DNA from: Pseudomonas cremoricolorata | Lineage (GTDB): Bacteria > Pseudomonadota > Gammaproteobacteria > Pseudomonadales > Pseudomonadaceae | DNA: 64,000 bases | Assembly: GCF_000759535.1 (NCBI RefSeq) | Contig: NZ_CP009455.1 | Span: 3,720,001 to 3,784,000 of the forward strand | Reading direction: 5' to 3' | In this document: piece after piece, positions 1-8,246 of the stretch | Numbering within the stretch: the stretch's first letter is position 1 | How the letters are laid out: the number at the start of each line of letters is the position of its first letter | Program-made: the position numbers and the translations under genes | Notes under the pieces: model-generated | Databases searched by the model: none | What the model was told of the DNA's origin: nothing | What the model saw: only the letters and a program-made list of their open reading frames with translations

Positions 1-752
1 AACGACACTTTCGGGCCAGACGCCAGGCCGTCGCGGTCGCCCTGCTCGAGGCTCTCGACGTGCTGCTGGAAGGCCGGGGTTTCTTCGGCGGCGTGACGCA
101 GGTACAGGCCGATCACACCCAATGGCAGTGCCAGCAGGAACGGCAGGCGCCAGCCCCACTCGAAGAACTGTTCTTCGGTCACCACGCTCTGGATCAGCAC
201 CACCAGGCCCGCACCCATCACGAAGCCGGCAATCGAGCCGAAGTCCAGCCAGCTGCCCAGAAAGCCGCGACGGCGGTCCGGAGCGTACTCGGCGACGAAG
301 ATCGAGGCACCGGTGTATTCGCCACCGACCGAGAAGCCCTGGGCCATCTTCGCCAGTAACAGCAGGATCGGCGCCCAGATGCCTATCGATTCATACGAGG
401 GAATGATGCCGATGGCGAAGGTGCTCAGCGACATGATGATGATGGTGGCGGCCAGCACTTTCTGTCGTCCGAGCCGATCACCGATGGCGCCAAACACCAC
501 GCCACCCAGCGGGCGCAGCAGGAATGGGACCGAGAAGGTGGCCAGCGCTGCGATCATCTGCACGCTGGGGTCGGCGTTGGGGAAGAACACCTTGCCGAGG
601 ACGAAGGCGACGAAGCCGTAGACGCCGAAGTCGAACCACTCCATGGCGTTGCCCAATGCCGCGGCGGAGATGGCTTTGCGCATCTTCACATCGTCGACGA
701 TGGTGATGTCCTTGAGTCCGATCGGGCTGACCTTTTTCTTGCGTGATTTCAT
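1..752 (-). CDS. proP: MFS osmolyte/proton symporter, ProP-like (3' end outside window)
   Basis: This is the N-terminal 250 or so residues of a major facilitator superfamily symporter; the rest lies beyond the left edge. After a lysine-rich cytoplasmic start (MKSRKKK), the helices follow the metabolite:H+ symporter pattern, with the MEWFDF motif in the first helix region and GDRLGR in the loop between helices 2 and 3. Closest by memory are the proline/glycine-betaine transporters (ProP) of Pseudomonas, about 500 residues long, which import compatible solutes across the inner membrane. The start at 752 is preceded by a good ribosome site (GGAAGAGAACGGT). The ProP label rests on the N-terminal half only; another carrier of the same family remains possible. 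Confidence 0.75.
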   Translation of the reverse strand, partial: MKSRKKKVSPIGLKDITIVDDVKMRKAISAAALGNAMEWFDFGVYGFVAFVLGKVFFPNADPSVQMIAALATFSVPFLLRPLGGVVFGAIGDRLGRQKVLAATIIIMSLSTFAIGIIPSYESIGIWAPILLLLAKMAQGFSVGGEYTGASIFVAEYAPDRRRGFLGSWLDFGSIAGFVMGAGLVVLIQSVVTEEQFFEWGWRLPFLLALPLGVIGLYLRHAAEETPAFQQHVESLEQGDRDGLASGPKVS

Positions 753-990
753 ACCGTTCTCTTCCTTTTACGTGCCGGGCTCGATCGAGCAGCCACTACC
801 GAAGGTGCTGGCCAGAGGCCCGGGTCTAAGGGGTGAGATACAATTGGACACTAAATAATTCAGCAGCTTGTCGATTTTTTTCTAGGCCAGTCGCCCTCAG
901 CCGCTCGCCCGAGCAAGTTCCTCCCCGCTGTGAGAGGATGGGCGTCCATCCAGACACGGCCGCCCGGGCAGGCCCCAATAAGCAGAGCTG

Positions 991-1884
991 ATGAAGACGC
1001 CAAAACGAATTGAACCGCTGATTGAGGACGGCCTGGTCGACGAGGTCCTGCGCCCGTTGATGAGTGGCAAGGAAGCTGCCGTATACGTCGTACGTTGCGG
1101 CAATCAGGTGCGTTGCGCCAAGGTCTACAAGGAAGCCAGCAAGCGCAGCTTCCGCCAGGCCGCGCAGTACCAGGAAGGGCGCAAGGTGCGTAACAGTCGT
1201 CAGGCCAGGGCCATGAGCAATGGCTCCAAGTACGGCCGCCGCGAAGCCGAGCAAGCTTGGCAGAACGCCGAAGTGGCGGCGCTGTTCCGCCTGGCCAGTG
1301 CCGGGGTACGGGTACCCAGGCCCTATGATTTTCTCGACGGTGTGCTGCTCATGGAACTGGTGGTCGATGACAACGGCAACGCCGCGCCACGGCTCAACGA
1401 CGTTCATCTCGAGGCCGACCAGGCCCGTGACTACCACGCCTTCGTCATCCAGCAGATCGTGCTGATGCTCTGCGCAGGCCTGGTGCATGGCGACCTTTCC
1501 GAGTTCAACGTGCTGCTGGGCCCTGAAGGCCCGGTGATCATCGATTTGCCGCAGGCGGTGGATGCCGCGGGTAATAACCATGCGTTCAGCATGCTCGAGC
1601 GCGATGTCGGCAACATGCGCGACTACTTCGCCCAGTTCGCCCCGGAACTCAAGGCCACGCGTTATGCCCGTGAAATGTGGGCGCTGTACCAGGCCGGTGA
1701 GTTGCGTCCTGATTCTGCGCTGACCGGCCACTTCGCCGACGACGATCACCACGCCGATGTCGACGGCGTGCTGCGCGAAATCGATGCTGCCCGCGCTGAT
1801 GACGCTCGGCGCCGCGCCGCCCGTGAAGAAGCCGAGCACGGCCCGCGCAAGGGTGATGAGCCACCACCGCCCTGGTTGCAGTGA
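991..1884 (+). CDS. RIO1-like atypical serine protein kinase
   Basis: The 297-residue protein has the RIO kinase core: a short nucleotide-binding segment (SGKEAAVYVV) and lysine in RCAKVYK, a catalytic HGDLSEFNVLL motif with His166-Gly167-Asp168, and a metal-binding aspartate (Asp185) in IIDLPQAV. RIO kinases lack the usual activation loop and phosphorylate serine or autophosphorylate. In archaea and eukaryotes they act in ribosome maturation; the role of bacterial versions is poorly defined. The C-terminal 50 residues are charged (many Asp/Glu/Arg) and lack a recognisable fold. It stands alone, between the divergent transporter gene and an oxidoreductase gene. The start at 991 follows a weak AGAG ribosome site. 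The substrate is unknown. Confidence 0.85.
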   Translation: MKTPKRIEPLIEDGLVDEVLRPLMSGKEAAVYVVRCGNQVRCAKVYKEASKRSFRQAAQYQEGRKVRNSRQARAMSNGSKYGRREAEQAWQNAEVAALFRLASAGVRVPRPYDFLDGVLLMELVVDDNGNAAPRLNDVHLEADQARDYHAFVIQQIVLMLCAGLVHGDLSEFNVLLGPEGPVIIDLPQAVDAAGNNHAFSMLERDVGNMRDYFAQFAPELKATRYAREMWALYQAGELRPDSALTGHFADDDHHADVDGVLREIDAARADDARRRAAREEAEHGPRKGDEPPPPWLQ

Positions 1885-1979
1885 TGGGCAATACGCCTGG
1901 ATAAAGATGGAACTGGCCTGCCCGGCCTATTGCCCACTGTTGCGTGAATGCATTTTTTGATCGCGAACAGGAGGCACGC

Positions 1980-3086
1980 ATGCCCAGTGCAGATGGCAAG
2001 ATTCGCTACGGCGTCGTCGGTGGCGGCTCGATTTCCCAAGGGGCGTTCATGCCCGGCGTGGGTCAGACCGACAATTCGGTGATGACCGCGCTGGTGACCG
2101 GCGATGCGCAGAAGGCCCAGCTGCTCGCCCCGCGCTATGGCCTCAAGGCTTATGCCTACGAGCAGTTCGCCGAGTTGCTGGCGGACGACGTGGTCGATGC
2201 GCTGTACGTGGCCACGCCCAACTTCCGCCACCGCGAGTTCGTGGTCCCAGCATTGGAAGCCGGCATCCACGTGTTGCTGGAAAAACCCATGGCCAGCACC
2301 GAAGAGGATTGTCAGGCCATGCTCGAAGCGGCGCGCCGCTCGGGGGCCAAATTGATGATCGCCTACCGCCTGCACAGCGAGCCGGGCACTCTGGACATGA
2401 TCGAGCGGGTCCAGGCCGGTGACTTCGGTGATCCACGGCTGTTCACCTCGACCTTCACCCAGACGGTCAAACCAAGCAATCACCGCGCCCAGGACGGTTT
2501 CGCTGCAGGTCCTGTGCTGGACATGGGGCCGTATCCACTGAACATGGTGCGTCAGTTGTTCAACGCCGAGCCCATCGAGGTGATGGCCATGGGCGTGCGC
2601 AGCCCTGACAGCGGCATCAATACCTGGGACACGGTGACCGTCAGCCTGCGCTTCGCCGATGAGCGCCTGGCCCAGTTCACCCTCAGCTATACGCTGCCCG
2701 ACGTCGAGCGCTTCACCCTGCTGGGCAATAAAGGGGTGATCGATGCCTCGCCGTGCTTTGGCTACGGCGAAGGTGTGGCGATCAAGTACCACGCGGAACT
2801 GGAAGGCGATAACCGTGTACACGTCAGCCCGGTGGTCGATCAGTTCGCCGGCGAGACCGCGTACTTTTCCGACTGCATCCTGCGCAACCAGGCACCCGAA
2901 CCCGATGGCGAGGAGGGCTGGCGCGACGTGCGGGTGATCATGGCCATCGAGCGCGCGCTCGAGACCGGTAAGGCGCAAACCCTCGAGCCGCTGCCAGCAC
3001 GTGCGCATGCCAAGCGCGAGCAGCGCCGCGCCTTCACCCTGGCGCCACGTCCGGCGTACATCAACACTGAGTCGCCGACTCAATGA
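1980..3086 (+). CDS. Gfo/Idh/MocA family NAD(P)-dependent oxidoreductase
   Basis: The 368-residue protein begins with a Rossmann fold (GVVGGGSISQG near residues 9-19) and carries the family's EKP motif (Glu101-Lys102-Pro103), whose lysine is catalytic in sugar and inositol dehydrogenases. The C-terminal half matches the usual substrate-binding sheet domain (GPVLDMGPYPLNMVR). It probably oxidises or reduces a sugar or polyol with a nicotinamide cofactor in the cytoplasm; the substrate cannot be read from sequence. The ATG at 1980 is chosen over an in-frame ATG 36 bases upstream because CAGGAGG stands just ahead of it. The next gene, a very small one, starts 53 bases downstream and may be co-transcribed. 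Confidence 0.85.
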   Translation: MPSADGKIRYGVVGGGSISQGAFMPGVGQTDNSVMTALVTGDAQKAQLLAPRYGLKAYAYEQFAELLADDVVDALYVATPNFRHREFVVPALEAGIHVLLEKPMASTEEDCQAMLEAARRSGAKLMIAYRLHSEPGTLDMIERVQAGDFGDPRLFTSTFTQTVKPSNHRAQDGFAAGPVLDMGPYPLNMVRQLFNAEPIEVMAMGVRSPDSGINTWDTVTVSLRFADERLAQFTLSYTLPDVERFTLLGNKGVIDASPCFGYGEGVAIKYHAELEGDNRVHVSPVVDQFAGETAYFSDCILRNQAPEPDGEEGWRDVRVIMAIERALETGKAQTLEPLPARAHAKREQRRAFTLAPRPAYINTESPTQ

Positions 3087-3139
3087 AGCGCTGATGCGGT
3101 CCAAGCTCCCCTGAACACAGCAAAGGCTGAGGAGGCACC

Positions 3140-3319
3140 ATGTCCAACCCTACACCAGACGACCAACGCACAGGCCGCGGTTCCAATGCATCCGGGGAAC
3201 AGCCCCGCGACAACGATGCCCAGCGCCCGGACCACGCGCGCGACGGCGAGCATGAATCGACCGCGCAAGACACCGGGCGTCGCCAGGGGCGCGTCAATTC
3301 CGAAAGCCTGGGTGACTGA
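3140..3319 (+). CDS. Small hydrophilic, probably disordered protein (59 aa)
   Basis: An ATG behind a strong GGAGG (GAGGAGGCACC) opens a 59-codon frame that ends in TGA. The product has no hydrophobic segment and is dominated by Asp, Glu, Arg, Gln, Asn, Ser and Gly, with several Asp-Arg-rich clusters, so it is predicted to be intrinsically disordered. No known domain is seen. The strong ribosome site, close spacing to the oxidoreductase gene and clean start and stop support a real gene. Proteins of this composition are often stress-induced in Pseudomonas, but that is inference. It could be co-transcribed with the upstream oxidoreductase. Confidence 0.65.
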   Translation: MSNPTPDDQRTGRGSNASGEQPRDNDAQRPDHARDGEHESTAQDTGRRQGRVNSESLGD

Positions 3320-3453
3320 ACGGCCGCTGTCTGCCTTGCCCCTTTGCGGTAGGGCAGTACCGCTGGTGACATGTAACTGAATCTTTGCGGACCGGCCGGC
3401 TCTACCGCTCGTCAACCCATGTAGACGCAGGCCCGACCTGCAGGAGCCGAGTC

Positions 3454-3978
3454 GTGTCCCACATCATCACGCCTTCTACCCCCGAGCATGAGATAGAAGC
3501 GCGTAACGCCCAGATGTTCGGCAATCTCAAGGAGCGCCTGGACTTCTACCGCAGTGAAATTCAGTACGAAACCAGCATCCTGGCCAACCGCACCGATGCC
3601 TACCTGGCGGCGCAGTCGTTTCTGGTGATCGCTTTCGTCTCGGCGATGGGTAACCTCAACCCCGAGTGGGGCAAGATGTTCACCATGATCGTGCCGGCGT
3701 TCCTGGCGCTACTGGGGGTGCTCAGCTCACTGAACGCCTGGCCAGGTATCCGCGCGGCCTACAAGATCATCGACCACTGGCAGCTCAAGCAGAGCCACTT
3801 GCTGCGTAGCCAGCCGATGATGGGTCTGATGTACGACGAGACGCCGCTGTTCAGCGAAGCGGAAACCTCGCGCGTCGGGCACAAGAAGTCATTGCTGTTC
3901 TCGCTGCGTACGCCTTGGATCTTCCTCGGGTTTTGGGTGCTGTTGGGCGCCTATGCCGTGTATATCCAGGTGGCCTGA
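3454..3978 (+). CDS. Hypothetical membrane protein, two to three TM segments
   Basis: The product is 174 residues from the GTG at 3454, which is preceded by AGGAG at proper distance; a frame that is open 23 codons further upstream has no ribosome site. A soluble, charged N-terminus (NLKERLDFYRSEIQYE, helical) is followed by two hydrophobic segments with a short break (FLVIAFVSAMG; MIVPAFLALLGVLSSL), a polar loop and a final C-terminal helix (WIFLGFWVLLGAYAVYI). This resembles small RipA/DUF-type inner-membrane proteins of Pseudomonas, but no function is recognised. It sits alone between the small hydrophilic protein gene and a DUF4142 gene. Confidence 0.7.
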   Translation: MSHIITPSTPEHEIEARNAQMFGNLKERLDFYRSEIQYETSILANRTDAYLAAQSFLVIAFVSAMGNLNPEWGKMFTMIVPAFLALLGVLSSLNAWPGIRAAYKIIDHWQLKQSHLLRSQPMMGLMYDETPLFSEAETSRVGHKKSLLFSLRTPWIFLGFWVLLGAYAVYIQVA

Positions 3979-4086
3979 GGCGCAGGGCGGACCCGCGGGG
4001 CCGAGAAAAGCTGAACGCTCCCAGGGCGCGCTCAGTCACAACGAGTGCTACTTCACTCAACGGAACGACGCCCAAGGAGTTACACC

Positions 4087-4596
4087 ATGAACAGCAAATT
4101 GAAAGCCGGTATCTGCGGTGTACTGTTCGCCTTCGCAAGCCATGCAGCCTTCGCCGCCGAGCCTGCCGACTTTGTCGATGAGGCCTCTGCCAAGGGCATT
4201 GCAGAGATTGAAGCCGGCAAGCTGGCGCTGCAGAAAAGCCAGTCGGCCGACGTCAAGAGCTTCGCCCAGATGATGATCGACGACCACACCAAAGCCAACC
4301 AGACCCTGCGAGGCATCGCCCAGCAGAAAGGCCTGAAAGTAGCCACCGATGCCGAGCTGCTGGACAAGGCCAAAAAGCTGATCCTCGACATCCGTGAAGA
4401 ATCGTTCGACCGCTCGTATGCCAACAATCAGGTCAACGCCCACGAGAAAACCATCGAGCTGTTCAACGAAGAGGTCAAGGATGGCAAGGATGCCGAGCTG
4501 AAAGCCTTTGCCAGCGAAACCCTGCCCAAGCTGGAAAAACACCTGGAAGAAGCGCGTAAATTGGCTGCCGCCCATGGTGGTGATGCCAAGCAGTGA
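4087..4596 (+). CDS. Exported DUF4142-family protein
   Basis: The 169-residue product starts with a clear Sec signal peptide (MNSKLKAG, hydrophobic core, cleavage near AAFA-AE). The mature part is a ferritin-like helical bundle of the DUF4142 type: it contains EIEAGKLALQKS and the typical QMMIDDHTKAN segment, with later helices rich in Glu and Lys. Members are periplasmic or outer-membrane associated and are often linked to stress responses, but their activity is not established. AAGGAG precedes the ATG, and a strong terminator follows the stop codon. Confidence 0.85.
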   Translation: MNSKLKAGICGVLFAFASHAAFAAEPADFVDEASAKGIAEIEAGKLALQKSQSADVKSFAQMMIDDHTKANQTLRGIAQQKGLKVATDAELLDKAKKLILDIREESFDRSYANNQVNAHEKTIELFNEEVKDGKDAELKAFASETLPKLEKHLEEARKLAAAHGGDAKQ

Positions 4597-4629
4597 GGGC
4601 TGAGCTGCAAGCGCTCAGCAGTCCTGTAG

Positions 4630-4664
4630 AAACGCCGGAGGCGATTGGCTCCGGCGTTTTTTTG
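4630..4664 (+). terminator. Rho-independent terminator after the DUF4142 gene
   Basis: AACGCCGGA and TCCGGCGTT form a 9-bp GC-rich stem around a short loop, and the stem runs directly into a seven-T tract, starting 34 bases after the stop codon of the DUF4142 gene. Confidence 0.85.
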
Positions 4665-4724
4665 CCTGCAGCCAACTGCGCCAGGGCCTGCTTAGGTGCG
4701 GGAGGCGCAGGCCTGGCGTGCGGT

Positions 4725-5303
4725 TCAGCGCCGGCAGCGACTCAGCGCGACACCTGCCGCCACACCGACCAGCAGTGCCGCGGCGGCTGCGGCCAGCACC
4801 TGCACGGTGGTCGAAGCTGGGCAGGCGTGAGATTTGGCCTGCTCTGGCTGCTGGGGGGACGCCTGATCGGACTCGGACTGCGTGGACTGTTCGGCTGGCT
4901 CGTCACTGGGTGAGCCTGCGGCTTGCGCCGGGGCAGGGGCCTGGGCTGTATCCTCGCCGGCACGCTCGACATCAGCCTTGACCGCCACCTCGACGTCGAG
5001 CGGCGTCAGTTTCAGCAGCGTACCGTCTACCAGCGTCAGGCTCAGGTCGCTGATGTCACCGGCATGGCGCTCGGCGAACTCTGGCTCGCCGCTGGCCTGT
5101 ACCCGGTCGTAGATAAAGCGCTGGTCCTCCAGCCAGCCGACGGCGGTGAGCAGATCGGCCTCGAGGAAGTACTTGCCATCGAGGAAGAAACCGTCGAAGG
5201 CATGCGCGCCCTCGCGCTGCTCGATCTGGTAGCGCTCGCCAGGCTTCATGCCCGTGGCCGGGTCGATCAGGCTGTTGCTCTGTGGCGTTTCAGGCGTATT
5301 CAT
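4725..5303 (-). CDS. Hypothetical C-terminally membrane-anchored protein
   Basis: The product is 192 residues. The first 115 residues look globular ([25 protein letters not shown]), the next 50 are low-complexity Ala/Pro/Glu/Ser/Gln, and a hydrophobic helix ([19 protein letters not shown]) followed by SRCRR forms a tail anchor. The layout suggests a cytoplasmic or periplasmic domain on a flexible linker. No family is recognised. Its start overlaps by 14 bases the 3' end of the deleted alcohol dehydrogenase frame, so the two were probably one transcription unit. Confidence 0.65.
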   Translation of the reverse strand: MNTPETPQSNSLIDPATGMKPGERYQIEQREGAHAFDGFFLDGKYFLEADLLTAVGWLEDQRFIYDRVQASGEPEFAERHAGDISDLSLTLVDGTLLKLTPLDVEVAVKADVERAGEDTAQAPAPAQAAGSPSDEPAEQSTQSESDQASPQQPEQAKSHACPASTTVQVLAAAAAALLVGVAAGVALSRCRR

Positions 5304-5808
5304 GGTCGGCTCCCAATGTGCCCGCAGCGGCCCCTGTTACCAGGATCACCTTGCGGCAGTCGTCTTGTTTCTTGTCGAACAGCTGATAGCCCAGCGGTGC
5401 TTCTTCCAGGGCCAGGCGGTGGGTGATGATCAGCTCCGGTTGCAGGCGCCCGGCCTCGATATGTTCGAGCCGCTCAGGCAGGAAACGCTGGACGTGGGTC
5501 TGGCCCATCTTGAACGTCAGTCCCTTGTCGAAGGCATCCCCGAACAGAAAGCCATGGATGAACCCGGCATAGACCCCCGACACAGCGCTGACCTCGCTGC
5601 CCACTTCCTCGACCACACCCATGAACTCGTGGCCGAAAATGTCGCCGCTTTCGGTCTGGGGAATCTTGCCGTGGTAAAGGTGCAGGTCCGAACCGCAGAT
5701 CGCCGTGGCGGTGACCCGCAGAATGATGTCGTCAGGTGCTTCGAGGATCGGATCGGGGACGGTATCGACCCTGACATCGGTGGCGCCGTGGTAGGTCAGT
5801 GCTCGCAT
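5290..5808 (-). pseudogene. Zinc-dependent alcohol dehydrogenase with large internal in-frame deletion
   Basis: The 172-codon frame starts like a medium-chain zinc alcohol dehydrogenase of the glutathione-dependent formaldehyde dehydrogenase-like type, with catalytic-zinc residues Cys38 (AICGSD) and His60-Glu61 (GHEFMG). At residues 74-78 it jumps to the C-terminal part of the family ([19 protein letters not shown], then [12 protein letters not shown]). Relatives are about 390 residues long, so some 210 residues are missing, including the four-cysteine structural zinc site and the NAD-binding Rossmann fold. The frame is kept, but the product cannot bind its cofactor and is probably inactive. 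The start has a good ribosome site (GGAAGCG). The family assignment is firm; the deletion size is estimated from memory of relatives. Confidence 0.8.
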
Positions 5809-5913
5809 GGTGATCGCTTCCTGTCAGCCGGTCGGGAATGACCTCTTGGTAGAGGAAGCCATACGGGTGCATAAAGTTCAGGTGAAACAGGTCAGCGGTT
5901 CTGCCGGTCGGGC

Positions 5914-6144
5914 CTAGTCACGCCCACCTTTGGCGATCCAGGCGCGGTAATCGGCCACCAGCGTATCGGGCAATGCCGGCAGTTGGTGCTCGGCGCGTTC
6001 CAGCTCGGCCTCGCTGCGCAGGCGCTCGGCGAGCCAGGTCACCAGCAGCAGGCGTGAGGTGGGGCAGGGGCTGATGGCATCGAGTCCATCGGCCACTCGG
6101 CCAAGACGCTCGATGCTTTGTTCGAGCTGGGTGATCGGGTTCAT
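5914..6144 (-). CDS. Small conserved-looking protein coupled to the sensor kinase (76 aa)
   Basis: Start codon and the kinase stop codon overlap as ATGA (6141-6144), so translation is coupled to the upstream kinase gene. The protein is soluble, mostly helical and acidic (ITQLEQSIERLGRVADGL; LAERLRSEAELERAEHQL), without cysteines suited to metal binding. No family is recognised. Its position as last gene of the receiver, hydrolase, kinase operon suggests a role in that signalling path, for instance as an adaptor, but this is inference. Confidence 0.6.
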   Translation of the reverse strand: MNPITQLEQSIERLGRVADGLDAISPCPTSRLLLVTWLAERLRSEAELERAEHQLPALPDTLVADYRAWIAKGGRD

Positions 6145-7340
6145 GGTGCCAGAGCCTCGCTGGGGGCGGTCGACGGGAGCGCGGGCAGGCGCAGGGTGAA
6201 GGTGGTGCCGGCTGCCTCGCAGGAATGTACGGCGATCTCGCCGCCATGGGCGTTGACGATTTCCTTGACGATGAACAGCCCCAGGCCGACCGAGCGCACG
6301 CCAGCGCTGCGCTCGCTGGCACGGGTCATGGGTTCGAACAGGCGAGCAATCTGCGGCGCCGGAATGACCGGGCCGTGGTTGTGCACGGTAAAGGTGGTAA
6401 ACGCCGCGCTCACGTCGCTGGTGAGGGTAATGGGGTAGCTGAGGTCACCATAGGTAGCGCTATTTGCCACCAGGTTGCCCAGCGCCTGATACAGACGATC
6501 CGGATCGATGATGACGGTGCCGCGGTTGCGCCCCAGATAACGCACCTGTGCCTGGGCGAAGGCCACCCGCCATTCGGCTACGCCTTCGGCGATCAGATCG
6601 TGCAATACCACTGGGCGACGCCGGATACTGATGCCATGGCCGATGCGCACCGATGCGAGGTCGAGCAGGTCGGCGATCATGCGCTGCGCGCGTTCGCACG
6701 ACACCTGGATGTTGTCCACCAGTTGCTGCTCGCGGGCGCCGCGTTCGCCCCGCCCGAGCAGGCCGCTGGCCATCTTGATGGCCGTGAGTGGGTTCTTCAG
6801 GTCGTGACTGGCGATGGCCACCATCTGCTCGGCGAACGAAGCCCTGCGCTGAGCCTGACGATAGGCGACGGCAAGCTCGGTCTTGGCCTGTTGCAGGGCA
6901 AGTTCGGCGCTGCTGCGTTCTGCCAACAACTGCTCTGCACGCTTGCGTGCGGCGAGCAGTTCGCGCTCATAGCGGTCCCGCTCGACCAGCCCGAACAAGG
7001 CCAACTCGTAACACACCCCATGTTCATGCTCGCGGCGAATGCCGTTGAGCAGCAGGGTCACCAGGCGGCCATCGCGGTGCAGCAGGTCGAGCTTGACCTC
7101 GGCGACCGAGCCTTGCATGCGCATCAGCGGCGCCCAGTGGGTCTGGTGAAAGATCCGCCCACCCATGGTCAGCAGGTTCTGGAAGCGCTGACCGAGCAAC
7201 TGCTGCGCCTGGAAACCGATCCATTCGGCGAACGTATGGTTGCTGCGCAGGATGGTGCCGTCTTCCAGCGTCACGACCAGGCCGCACGGCGCCCGTTCGA
7301 ACAGCGCTTCGGCGCTGGGCAGCTGCTCAGCGCCGGCCAT
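6141..7340 (-). CDS. PAS-domain sensor histidine kinase (RsbP-like PAS)
   Basis: The protein is 399 residues from ATG 7340. Residues about 10-125 form a PAS domain resembling the sensor domain of Bacillus RsbP (ERAPCGLVVTLEDGTI, TMGGRIFHQTH, MRMQGSV). A charged coiled coil (about 130-170) leads to a dimerisation/phosphoacceptor domain with His179 in SHDLKNPLTAIK, and then an HATPase domain with N box (LGNLVANSATYG) and G box (SVGLGLFIVKEI). There is no transmembrane segment, so it is cytoplasmic. It overlaps the upstream hydrolase gene by 14 bases and the downstream 76-aa gene by 4. The natural partner is the receiver gene at 8247-8651, and the likely input is the hydrolase product. Confidence 0.85.
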   Translation of the reverse strand: MAGAEQLPSAEALFERAPCGLVVTLEDGTILRSNHTFAEWIGFQAQQLLGQRFQNLLTMGGRIFHQTHWAPLMRMQGSVAEVKLDLLHRDGRLVTLLLNGIRREHEHGVCYELALFGLVERDRYERELLAARKRAEQLLAERSSAELALQQAKTELAVAYRQAQRRASFAEQMVAIASHDLKNPLTAIKMASGLLGRGERGAREQQLVDNIQVSCERAQRMIADLLDLASVRIGHGISIRRRPVVLHDLIAEGVAEWRVAFAQAQVRYLGRNRGTVIIDPDRLYQALGNLVANSATYGDLSYPITLTSDVSAAFTTFTVHNHGPVIPAPQIARLFEPMTRASERSAGVRSVGLGLFIVKEIVNAHGGEIAVHSCEAAGTTFTLRLPALPSTAPSEALAP

Positions 7341-8148
7341 GCTGGCCCAATTGCTCGTGCAGGAACGCGTCAATGGCTTCGGTGCAGGCACTGGGCGCGC
7401 TCATGTGCGGACAGTGGCCGATGTTGGGAACCAGGGCCAGCTGGCTGTTGGGCATGTGCTGGTGCAGGTACTGGCCAACAGCCAGGGGTGCGATCAGATC
7501 GTCGCTCGATTGCACGATCAGCGTCGGGGTTTGCAACCCCTGCACATCATTGCGGTTGTCGGAGAGGAAGGTGACGCGGGCGAACTGCCGGGCGATGTCA
7601 GGATCGGTGCGACAGAAACTGTTGGTCAGCTCTTCGCTCAGCTCCGGCTCGCCTGGGGCGCCCATGATCACCGGGGCCATGGTGCTCGACCAGCCCAGAT
7701 AGTTGCTGTCGAGGGTATCGAGCAATGACTGGATGTCGGCTTCCTTGAAGCCGCCTACGTAGCCGTCGTTGTCGTCGATGTAGCAGGGCGACGGGCCTAT
7801 CATCACCTGTGCCGCGATGCCGCCACTGCGCTGGCGATCGGCGAGCACGCCGATCATCGCGCTCACCGAATGCCCGATCAGCACCACCGGGCCTTGCGCA
7901 TAGTGATCGATCAACTGGTTGAGGTCGTCGGCATAGCCCGACAGCGTGTCGTACTTGCTGCGCTCGTAAGCGCTCAGGTCAGAGGCGCCTGCACCGACCA
8001 GGTCATAGCTGACCGTGCGCCAGCGCTGTTCGAAGTGCGGCAGCACAAAACGCCACATCGACTGATCGCAGCCAAAACCATGGGAAAAAAACAAGGTGCA
8101 CGGCCCGTTGCCGCGCACTTGCACGTTGTTACGCCGTTGTAAATCCAT
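7327..8148 (-). CDS. RsbQ-like alpha/beta hydrolase (KAI2/D14 type)
   Basis: The 273-residue protein reads like Bacillus RsbQ from end to end: FFSHGFGCDQSMW, YDLVGAGASDLSAY, GHSVSAMIG, MIGPSPCYIDD, DDLIAP and IGHCPHMS. The catalytic triad is Ser94, Asp216 or Asp217, and His245. RsbQ is a hydrolase needed for the PAS protein RsbP to sense energy stress; plant KAI2 and D14 receptors share the fold. Here the next gene encodes a kinase with an RsbP-like PAS domain, so the pair is preserved while the output is a histidine kinase rather than a phosphatase. ATG 8148 is chosen; the frame is open 4 codons further to a TTG. The ligand is unknown. Confidence 0.88.
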   Translation of the reverse strand: MDLQRRNNVQVRGNGPCTLFFSHGFGCDQSMWRFVLPHFEQRWRTVSYDLVGAGASDLSAYERSKYDTLSGYADDLNQLIDHYAQGPVVLIGHSVSAMIGVLADRQRSGGIAAQVMIGPSPCYIDDNDGYVGGFKEADIQSLLDTLDSNYLGWSSTMAPVIMGAPGEPELSEELTNSFCRTDPDIARQFARVTFLSDNRNDVQGLQTPTLIVQSSDDLIAPLAVGQYLHQHMPNSQLALVPNIGHCPHMSAPSACTEAIDAFLHEQLGQHGRR

Positions 8149-8246
8149 GGTGGATTCCAAACCGCAAGGAGATTGAAGGGCACTACAGACTCGGGCGAGA
8201 CTGCCTCAAATTGCAGCAGATGGGAACTGCCGCGCAACACTCATCG

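Noticed and set aside
1746..3104. 452-codon frame on the minus strand
   Set aside because: It lies antisense to the oxidoreductase and kinase genes, has no known motifs and a composition typical of antisense frames in GC-rich DNA.
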